DNA from: Sodalis-like endosymbiont of Proechinophthirus fluctus
GTDB taxonomy: Bacteria > Pseudomonadota > Gammaproteobacteria > Enterobacterales > Enterobacteriaceae
Direction of reading: 5' to 3'
Assembly: GCF_001602625.1 (NCBI RefSeq)
Contig: NZ_LECR01000087.1
Location: 2,950-8,298 of the forward strand
DNA: 5,349 bases
The translations under genes were made by a program, and so were the position numbers. Below, one piece after another: positions 1 to 5,349 of the stretch (positions are counted from its first letter, which is position 1; every line of letters starts with the position of its first letter). The notes below the pieces were generated by a model that searched no databases, was not told the DNA's origin, and saw only the letters and a list, made by a program, of their open reading frames with translations.

Positions 1-264
1 GGCCAGCGCCTGCTGCTGACGACGGCTGTAAACCAAAAGCGGCGAACCCTCCTCCATCCAGATACTTTGATATAACTTTGCTACCCTCGGCGAACGCAAC
101 GGCAGGATAACGCCGTACAGCAGTGGTAACCACAACGCGCGCGGCGTATCCACCACGCGCTTGTCGCTGAGAAATTCAGCTAAATGGCGCTTAACTGCCT
201 TAGGGGTGGGGGCTTCCGGCGTGCCCAGATTGACCATCAATACGCCGTATTTTTCCTGCCTCAT
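1..264 (-). CDS. hemH: Ferrochelatase HemH, N-terminal part (cut by window edge)
   Basis: Ferrochelatase inserts Fe2+ into protoporphyrin IX, the last step of haem synthesis, in the cytoplasm or at the inner membrane face. Reading leftwards from the ATG at 264-262 gives 88 open codons to the edge. The protein begins [20 protein letters not shown], carries the family signature NLGTP at residues 12-16, and continues through [24 protein letters not shown] and [20 protein letters not shown]. This matches the E. coli HemH N-terminus nearly residue for residue as I recall it. The start is supported by AAGGAA (plus strand 271-276), seven bases before the ATG. The catalytic His and Glu lie further on and are not in the window, so intactness of the whole gene cannot be judged. 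It lies downstream of adk, as in E. coli, but after a much longer gap, and appears to have its own promoter. Confidence 0.95.
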   Translation of the reverse strand, partial: MRQEKYGVLMVNLGTPEAPTPKAVKRHLAEFLSDKRVVDTPRALWLPLLYGVILPLRSPRVAKLYQSIWMEEGSPLLVYSRRQQQALA

Positions 265-344
265 TGCTGTTTCCTTATCGATTCGTCGCTGGTGCTCTAA
301 CTCCATGAATTTATCATGGCTAAAACTGCCGTCGAAGAGAAGGT

Positions 345-372
345 ATTGTAGCGAAAAATCGGCCTTTGAGAA
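345..372 (-). promoter_or_regulatory. Candidate sigma-70 promoter for hemH
   Basis: On the minus strand TTCTCA (plus 367-372) and TACAAT (plus 345-350) are separated by 16 bp. The -10 matches TATAAT at five of six positions and the -35 matches TTGACA at four of six. Transcription would begin near 338, giving a leader of about 75 nt before the hemH ATG at 264. The site sits just upstream of a well-placed ribosome binding site and gene start, and no better candidate is visible nearby. It is predicted by eye only. Confidence 0.5.
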
Positions 373-390
373 TGGTTATTATCCATTATC
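368..390. promoter_or_regulatory. Fur-box-like palindrome over the hemH -35 region
   Basis: The plus strand reads GAGAATGG, then TTATTAT, then CCATTATC. The outer arms are complementary at seven of eight positions. On the minus strand this gives GATAAT, one base, GATAAT, three bases, CATTCTC. That resembles the three GATAAT-type hexamers of the Fur consensus (GATAATGATAATCATTATC), but with extra spacing between units. The site overlaps the candidate hemH -35 box, a position where a bound repressor would block transcription. Iron control of ferrochelatase is biologically reasonable, but binding is inferred from resemblance alone and an AT-rich coincidence is possible. Confidence 0.3.
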
Positions 391-420
391 TTTACAATAG
401 GTGATGTCTGATACAGCGTA

Positions 421-892
421 CTAGGGCGCGTCGCCGGGGTACAGGGGAGTCGTTCGCAATGTCGTTATTCCTTCGCAGGTGCACCGTACGATGGTCGTTA
501 GGTGAGAGTACGTCGTTCAATTCAAAGGTAAGACATAAGAAAGCGCGTCGCCAGCAAAACGCCCAGGCAAGCACCTAGCTGCTCATGACGACAGCACTCT
601 CCTTAGCTGACGCATCTGGCTTAGGGTCTGCGCCCGTGCATAAGCAACACCGCTGCCTTGCTAGGCGTCAACTAGCTCCCGATATCAACCCAGGTAAACA
701 AATCGCCCTGCAAGGTCACTGCCGTCCTCGCGCTGGCCAACAGCTCGCACGGTGAAAAGGTTTATCGCCGTAGAGGACATTCAGGTCTGTGCGCCAACCG
801 AGAACAGCAGGCCGAACGGCTGGTATCGATCACTATTTCCGCACACTACGCTGCTTGATAATGGCAAGAACGGCGAAAAATCCGGGGGTGAA
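421..892. other. Non-coding stretch between hemH promoter and adk, no gene recognised
   Basis: Together with the hemH promoter region this makes a 628-bp gap between adk and hemH, much wider than the roughly 130 bp I recall for E. coli. I read both strands in all frames. Stops are frequent, the short open frames (one of about 60 codons on the minus strand at 392-574, and one on the plus strand from 752 running antisense into adk) have no recognisable protein motif, and neither has a convincing ribosome binding site. No tRNA-like cloverleaf, insertion sequence end or repeat array was seen. No strong hairpin with a T-run follows the adk stop. The tetranucleotide CTAG occurs four times between about 420 and 675, which fits unconstrained DNA. 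It may be a decayed gene remnant, but no parent gene can be named. Confidence 0.6.
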
Positions 893-1622
<730 letters not shown>

Positions 1623-1650
1623 TGTCGCTGGCTAGTCTGCAACTTTCGGA

Positions 1651-1665
1651 TTTTCCTGAGGAAAA
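1651..1665. repeat. Perfect short inverted repeat in the htpG-adk gap
   Basis: TTTTCCT and AGGAAAA flank a single central G, giving seven perfectly matched base pairs. As RNA it could fold only as a six-pair stem with a three-base loop and no following T-run, so it looks more like a protein-binding site than a terminator. It lies upstream of the weak adk promoter candidate on the minus strand. I do not recognise it as the operator of a named regulator, and a chance palindrome in AT-rich DNA cannot be excluded. Confidence 0.35.
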
Positions 1666-1762
1666 CTGCCATCCGCTAACCAATGTGATCACAACACAAA
1701 GCCGTTCTGGCAGCATGGGAATACCATGGTATAGGGAAAATTTTAGCGCCTAGCAGCCAGAG

Positions 1763-1792
1763 AAAACCGCCTATGGAGATAGGTAGGAGGCG
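1763..1792 (-). terminator. Candidate intrinsic terminator after htpG
   Basis: On the minus strand CGCCT (plus 1788-1792) pairs with AGGCG (plus 1768-1772), and a competing inner stem CCTAT/ATAGG (plus 1779-1783 with 1770-1774) closes a four-base loop. The right arm is followed by GTTTTCTCT. The stem is short and the T-run has only four T, so strength is doubtful. It starts about 95 bp after the htpG stop, where a transcript end would be expected. Confidence 0.35.
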
Positions 1793-1887
1793 TGCTTCGC
1801 GCGACCGAGGCTCATACGAGGCTATTCTGCCTGCACACGCAGAGAGGGCGGCAAATCCTTCCTTAGTAGGGACATACCGCGCTGCCA

Positions 1888-3765
1888 TTAGGCATTCAAC
1901 AGTTGGTTTATACGACGGATGAACTGGTTAGGATCCTCAAGCGTACCGCGCTCGGCCAGCAACGCCTGATCTAGCAGCAGCTCTACCCACTCGCTAAACG
2001 CGCCTTCATCAGTCATATCGGCGATGCGTTTTACCAGTGGGTGCTCCGGATTCAGTTCAAAGATATATTTGATCTCCGGCGCGGCTTGGCCCGCAGCGGT
2101 AAACAGTTTAGCCATTTGCGTCGTCATATCATTGGCGTCAGTGGTGACGACTGCGGGGGTATCTGTCAAGCGATGCGTGAGCCGCACCTCTTTGATGCGC
2201 TCCCCGAGATAAGTCTTCACGCGCTCAACGAAAGGCTCAAGCGCCTTTTCTGCCTCTTTTTGCTCTTCGTTTTCCTCGTCGGCTAATTTATCCAGTGCCG
2301 GATCGGCTTTGCTGACCAACTGGAAGGCTTTACCATCAAACTCCGTCAGATAGCTCATCATCCATTCATCGATACGATCAGAGAGCAGTAGCACTTCTAT
2401 ACCCTTCTTACGCAGCAGCTCCAGGTGGGGACTGCTCTTGGCGGCGGCATAGCTGTCGGCGGTGATATAGTAAATTTTCTCTTGCCCTTCCACCATACGG
2501 CCAACGTACTCTTCCAACGCGACGGTTTGCGCTGCGTTATCGCCGCGGGTTGAGGCAAAACGCAACAGTTTGGCCACCGCTTCACCGTTGGCAGGATCCT
2601 CGCTAGGCCCTTCTTTCAGCACCAATCCGAACGCCTGCCAGAATGATTGATACTGTTCAGCGTCGTCTTTGGCCAGCTTTTTCAGCATCGACAGGGCACG
2701 TTTGGTCAGCGCTCCTTTCAAATTCTGCGTAATACGACTGTCTTGCAAGATTTCCCGCGACACGTTCAGTGGCAAGTCTTTAGAATCAATTAACCCTTTC
2801 ACAAAACGCAGATAGTTAGGGATGAATTGTTCGGCATCATCCATGATGAACACGCGCTGCACATAGAGTTTAATCCCATGTTTATGCTCACGGTTCCACA
2901 TATCCCAAGGCGCCTTTGCCGGGATATAAAGCAAACTAGAATATTCCTGTTTGCCTTCAACGCGGTTGTGGCTCCAGCATAAAGGGTCGTTGAAGTCATG
3001 GGACAAATGCTTATAAAATTCTTTATATTCTTCGTCACTGATATCGGCCTTGTTGCGGGTCCACAGCGCCTGCGCTTTATTGATTTTTTCCCAAGTCACG
3101 ACCTCTTCGTCGTTTTTGGTACGCGTCTCGATTTCCACCGGCAGCGCGATATGGTCTGAGTATTTACCGATGACTTTTTTAAGGCGCCAGTCATCGAGGA
3201 ATTCGTCCTCTCCCTCACGCAAATGCAGGGTGATTTCCATTCCACGCTCCGGCTTGACGATATCAGCGATGGTGTAATCTCCCTCACCGGCGGATTCCCA
3301 AAACACCCCTTCGTCGGCATCCGCGCCAGCGGCCCGCGTTCGGACAGTGACTTTGTCCGCCACTATAAAGGCTGAATAGAACCCGACGCCGAATTGGCCG
3401 ATAAGCTGGCTGTCTTTTAGCTGATCGTAACCCATCGATTCAAGAAAAGCCTTGGTGCCAGATTTAGCAATAGTTCCCAAATTATCGATCACTTCGTCTC
3501 GGCGCATGCCGATACCGTTATCGCTGAGCGTGATCGTGCGTTTTTCTTTATCGCAGGACAGACGAACGCGCAAATCGCCGTCCCCTTCGTATAAATCCGG
3601 CTGCGACAGGGCGAGAAAACGCAGTTTATCCGCCGAATCCGATGCATTGGAAATCAGCTCGCGTAAGAAGATTTCTTTATTGGAATAAAGGGAATGGATC
3701 ATCAGATGAAGCATCTGCTTTACTTCAGATTGAAATCCGTGAGTTTCTTGTCCTTTCATATTCAT
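1888..3765 (-). CDS. htpG: Hsp90-family chaperone HtpG
   Basis: HtpG is the cytosolic bacterial Hsp90, an ATP-driven dimeric chaperone that remodels client proteins and works with DnaK. The 625-residue product is full length (E. coli has 624) and alignable throughout. The N-terminal GHKL ATPase domain covers about 1-230, with the helix RELISNASD (catalytic Glu36, nucleotide-binding Asn40), SDNGIGM at 81-87 and the lid and glycine region [11 protein letters not shown] at 123-133. The middle domain, about 231-495, holds [14 protein letters not shown] at 301-314 and the ATPase-stimulating Arg337 in NVSREILQD. The C-terminal dimerisation domain ends in [20 protein letters not shown] and lacks the eukaryotic MEEVD tail, as expected. 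GAGG lies six bases before the ATG at 3765-3763 and twelve before the ATG at residue 3, which matches the E. coli start, so I chose the upstream one. A clear heat-shock promoter precedes it. Confidence 0.98.
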   Translation of the reverse strand: MNMKGQETHGFQSEVKQMLHLMIHSLYSNKEIFLRELISNASDSADKLRFLALSQPDLYEGDGDLRVRLSCDKEKRTITLSDNGIGMRRDEVIDNLGTIAKSGTKAFLESMGYDQLKDSQLIGQFGVGFYSAFIVADKVTVRTRAAGADADEGVFWESAGEGDYTIADIVKPERGMEITLHLREGEDEFLDDWRLKKVIGKYSDHIALPVEIETRTKNDEEVVTWEKINKAQALWTRNKADISDEEYKEFYKHLSHDFNDPLCWSHNRVEGKQEYSSLLYIPAKAPWDMWNREHKHGIKLYVQRVFIMDDAEQFIPNYLRFVKGLIDSKDLPLNVSREILQDSRITQNLKGALTKRALSMLKKLAKDDAEQYQSFWQAFGLVLKEGPSEDPANGEAVAKLLRFASTRGDNAAQTVALEEYVGRMVEGQEKIYYITADSYAAAKSSPHLELLRKKGIEVLLLSDRIDEWMMSYLTEFDGKAFQLVSKADPALDKLADEENEEQKEAEKALEPFVERVKTYLGERIKEVRLTHRLTDTPAVVTTDANDMTTQMAKLFTAAGQAAPEIKYIFELNPEHPLVKRIADMTDEGAFSEWVELLLDQALLAERGTLEDPNQFIRRINQLLNA

Positions 3766-3821
3766 GTCTTACCTCAATCTAAATACGACCAAACAGGCGG
3801 TTAAAGACGACAATGACGAGC

Positions 3822-3850
3822 AAATGGGGTTAAGACGGAGGGATTTCAAG
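3822..3850 (-). promoter_or_regulatory. Heat-shock (sigma-32) promoter of htpG
   Basis: On the minus strand CTTGAAA (plus 3844-3850) and CCCCATTT (plus 3822-3829) are separated by 14 bp. Both boxes fit the RpoH consensus (CTTGAAA, then CCCATNT) without mismatch and the spacing is in range. Transcription would begin near 3815, giving a leader of about 50 nt before the htpG ATG. E. coli htpG is a known sigma-32 regulon member, so box quality, position and gene identity all agree. The -35 box starts seven bases beyond the T-run that follows recR. Confidence 0.9.
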
Positions 3851-3857
3851 CAGTAAG

Positions 3858-3890
3858 AAAAAAAAGCGCACTAACGGCCGACAAACCGGC
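3858..3890 (-). terminator. Candidate intrinsic terminator after recR
   Basis: Just after the recR stop the minus strand has GCCG (plus 3887-3890), a six-base loop and CGGC (plus 3877-3880), later followed by eight T (plus 3858-3865). The simple hairpin ends 11 bases before the T-run, which is too far for a classic terminator. An alternative fold, with CGCCGG paired in two blocks to CCG and GCG around a bulge, brings the stem to within one base of the T-run but is weaker. The operon plausibly ends here because htpG has its own promoter immediately afterwards, but read-through is likely. Confidence 0.4.
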
Positions 3891-3901
3891 GTAAGGCAAG
3901 G

Positions 3902-4507
3902 TTAGAATTTTATAGGATGACGGCCGACCAGCGAGTGCGACAACGTGGTGCCGTCCACCATTTCAAGCTCGCCGCCAACCGGTACGCCATGGGCGATGCG
4001 GCTGGCTATTACGCCGTAATACGCGCACATTTCGGCAATATAATTGGCGGTTGCTTCTCCCTCCACCGTCGGGTTGGTAGCGAGGATCACCTCCTGGATG
4101 CGCTCGCTTTCAAGCCTCTCCTGCAGCCGACTAAGACCAATATCGTCCGGGCCGATACCGTCAAGGGGCGACAGGTGCCCCATCAGTACGAAATAGCGCC
4201 CGGCAAATTGGCCAGTCTGCTCAATAGCGTGAATATCCACCGGGCTTTCCACCACGCAGATCTGGCCGGACTGCTGCCGGCGGGAATTCGCGCAAATATT
4301 GCAGATCGCTTGTTCGGTGAAGGTACGGCAATCGGAGCAGTAGCCGATTTCCGACATTGCGCGGGTCAACGCCTGCGCCAGGCGCATCCCGCCGCTGCGA
4401 TCGCGCTGCAGCAAGTGGAAAACCATACGCTGCACCGATTTTGGCCCGACGCCAGGCAAGCAGCGCAAGGCCTCGGTTAATGCCTCTAGTAATGGACTAG
4501 TTTGCAT
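3902..4507 (-). CDS. recR: Recombination mediator RecR
   Basis: RecR acts with RecF and RecO to load RecA onto SSB-coated single-stranded DNA during gap repair. The product has 201 residues, the same as E. coli RecR. A helix-hairpin-helix DNA-binding region ([12 protein letters not shown]) is at 17-28. A C4 zinc finger has its four cysteines at 57, 60, 69 and 72. The Toprim domain follows from about 81, with ICVVES containing Glu87, then [14 protein letters not shown] and [12 protein letters not shown]. The C-terminus [20 protein letters not shown] is the conserved Walker B-like and oligomerisation end. The ATG shares one base with the ybaB stop (TGATG), and no strong independent ribosome binding site is visible, so translation is probably coupled to ybaB. 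No key residue appears lost. Confidence 0.98.
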   Translation of the reverse strand: MQTSPLLEALTEALRCLPGVGPKSVQRMVFHLLQRDRSGGMRLAQALTRAMSEIGYCSDCRTFTEQAICNICANSRRQQSGQICVVESPVDIHAIEQTGQFAGRYFVLMGHLSPLDGIGPDDIGLSRLQERLESERIQEVILATNPTVEGEATANYIAEMCAYYGVIASRIAHGVPVGGELEMVDGTTLSHSLVGRHPIKF

Positions 4508-4836
4508 CAGAACAGCATTTTAAAACCAGGAGGAAACTGCATGCCACTGGAGATGACGGCCATTTTTTCCTTCTGGGTTTCAGCGACTCGGTGGGCGGCG
4601 TCGTTGAACGCCGCGGCGATGAGATCCTCTAGCATGTCTTTATCATCTTCCAGCAGGGTGGGATCGATTTCGACACTGCGGCAATTGTGCATGCCATTGA
4701 TGGTGATCTTGACCAGGCCAGCGCCCGACTCACCAATCACCTCCAGCTGCGCGATCTCTTCTTGCATACGCTGCATTTTTTCCTGCATTTGCTGGGCTTG
4801 CTTCATCAAATTACCCATTCCGCCTATACTAAACAT
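4507..4836 (-). CDS. ybaB: Nucleoid-associated protein, YbaB/EbfC family
   Basis: YbaB is a small homodimeric DNA-binding protein counted among the nucleoid-associated proteins; its precise role is not settled. The 109-residue product equals the E. coli length. The N-terminal glycine-rich start ([20 protein letters not shown]) leads into a long charged helix to about residue 32, followed by the beta core with [18 protein letters not shown], then [25 protein letters not shown], and it ends in [14 protein letters not shown]. These segments are diagnostic of the family. A weak purine-rich GAGAGAGAAG precedes the ATG. It lies 60 bp after dnaX and overlaps recR by one base, an arrangement kept in many bacteria that suggests a shared transcript for replication and repair functions. 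Confidence 0.97.
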   Translation of the reverse strand: MFSIGGMGNLMKQAQQMQEKMQRMQEEIAQLEVIGESGAGLVKITINGMHNCRSVEIDPTLLEDDKDMLEDLIAAAFNDAAHRVAETQKEKMAVISSGMQFPPGFKMLF

Positions 4837-4883
4837 AATCTTCTCTCTCAGTTACGTCGGAACGCACTGGCGGCAATGTTGCC

Positions 4884-4896
4884 CCAGCGCAGCTGG
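4884..4896 (-). other. Small hairpin directly after the dnaX stop
   Basis: Immediately next to the dnaX TAA, CCAGC and GCTGG form a perfect five-pair stem around a three-base loop on the minus strand. No T-run follows, so it is not an intrinsic terminator, and the dnaX transcript is expected to continue into ybaB. It could slow 3' decay or mark a processing point, or it may be chance. Confidence 0.3.
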
Positions 4897-5349
4897 TTAT
4901 ACGGGTCGGATACTGTCTTCGTCCAACTCAGCGTCAAAATAGCGCCGCAGCATTTGAATGTGCGAATCGTTCATTATCGATTCCCGCGCCCGCATCAGTT
5001 TCTCTTCGTAAATTGCCTGGCGCCATTCCAACGGCGTTCTCATCGCTGAATTATCATCTTCTGTTATAGTTAATTCAACCGGTGCGCCAAAATCGGCACT
5101 TAGCGCGTCACGCAGGGCTTTTTGCGCCATCGCCGAGTTCAGATGACGCTGCGAGGCACGCAGGTGTAGACAGACCTTGCCCGGCGCCAAATCTTCTTTC
5201 CAGGCGTTAAGGGCAAGCTGTTGCACTGGCTTAGGCATCTCTAACCAATGCACTTGCGCAGCCCATGGATCGCGTTCCAGCAACTCTTCCGCCAGAGACA
5301 AGGCCAGTTCCGGCGTTTTTTCATGCTCCAGCGCCGTACGCAGCGCCTT
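4897..5349 (-). CDS. dnaX: DNA polymerase III tau subunit DnaX, C-terminal part (cut by window edge)
   Basis: DnaX makes the tau subunit of the DNA polymerase III clamp loader, which couples two core polymerases and the DnaB helicase at the fork; in E. coli a ribosomal frameshift earlier in the gene also makes the shorter gamma. The frame is open from the right edge to TAA at 4899-4897, giving 150 residues. It contains HEKTPELAL, ERDPWAAQVHWLEMPKPVQQLALNAWKED, VCLHLRASQRHLN, ELTITEDDN and the strongly conserved tail RTPLEWRQAIYEEKL...ARESI...LRRYFDAELDEDSIRP. This corresponds to domain V of tau, the part that binds the DnaE polymerase. An in-frame TTG at 5301 is not the gene start, because homology continues upstream of it. 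The frameshift site lies outside the window. The gene heads the ybaB-recR group. Confidence 0.97.
   Translation of the reverse strand, partial: KALRTALEHEKTPELALSLAEELLERDPWAAQVHWLEMPKPVQQLALNAWKEDLAPGKVCLHLRASQRHLNSAMAQKALRDALSADFGAPVELTITEDDNSAMRTPLEWRQAIYEEKLMRARESIMNDSHIQMLRRYFDAELDEDSIRPV

Noticed and set aside
379..387. TTATCCATT, similar to a DnaA box
   Set aside because: It departs from the TTATCCACA consensus in the last positions, is single, and lies within the better-explained palindrome at the hemH promoter.
392..574. A 60-codon minus-strand frame upstream of hemH
   Set aside because: No ribosome binding site, no family resemblance and Arg-rich composition typical of translated non-coding DNA; it also ends within about two bases of the Fur-like palindrome region.
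1684..1693. TGTGATCACA, a perfect ten-base palindrome resembling a CRP site
   Set aside because: CRP half-sites TGTGA and TCACA need a six-base spacer; here they are directly joined, so it does not fit CRP, and ten-base palindromes arise by chance.
1676..1888. A 70-codon minus-strand frame whose ATG overlaps the htpG stop (TAATG)
   Set aside because: The stop-start overlap suggests coupling, but there is no ribosome binding site, no recognisable motif, and the frame runs across the candidate htpG terminator.
3917..4480. A 187-codon open frame on the plus strand opposite recR
   Set aside because: It is fully antisense to an intact, strongly conserved recR and its translation resembles no family I know; it is a by-product of recR codon use.
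4505..4509. One-base overlap of ybaB stop and recR start (TGATG) as a possible novelty
   Set aside because: It is the ordinary arrangement for this gene pair in enterobacteria and only indicates translational coupling.

Overview
The window holds a conserved gammaproteobacterial housekeeping block. All genes lie on the minus strand. In transcription order (from high to low coordinates) they are dnaX (3' end only), ybaB, recR, htpG, adk and hemH (5' part only). As I recall it, this is the same order as in Escherichia coli and other Enterobacterales, and the encoded proteins are close to their E. coli counterparts along their whole length. The organism is therefore almost certainly a member of Enterobacterales. 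The genes are intact, but the gaps on either side of adk are unusually wide (628 bp to hemH and 350 bp to htpG, against roughly 130 to 180 bp as I recall E. coli). Adk also carries several extra cysteines. This combination would suit a lineage with relaxed selection and low coding density, such as a Sodalis-like insect symbiont. That placement is inference, not something the sequence proves.

Layout: 4897-5349 encodes the DnaE-binding end of the DNA polymerase III tau subunit. A 60-bp gap with a small hairpin leads to ybaB, which overlaps recR by one base (TGATG), so these three look like one operon. After recR comes a candidate terminator, and then a textbook heat-shock (sigma-32) promoter driving htpG, the bacterial Hsp90. 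A weak terminator candidate follows htpG. The 350-bp gap before adk contains short palindromes and a weak promoter candidate. After adk, about 470 bp (421-892) contain no gene I can recognise. Next come a good sigma-70 promoter candidate, overlapped by a Fur-box-like palindrome, and the start of hemH (ferrochelatase), which runs off the left edge.

Functionally the block combines replication and recombination (dnaX, recR and the nucleoid-associated ybaB), protein folding under stress (htpG), adenylate balance (adk) and the last step of haem synthesis (hemH). I found no mobile element, CRISPR array, tRNA, rRNA or new gene system. The most interesting material is regulatory (the htpG and hemH promoters) and evolutionary (expanded non-coding gaps, cysteine gain in Adk).
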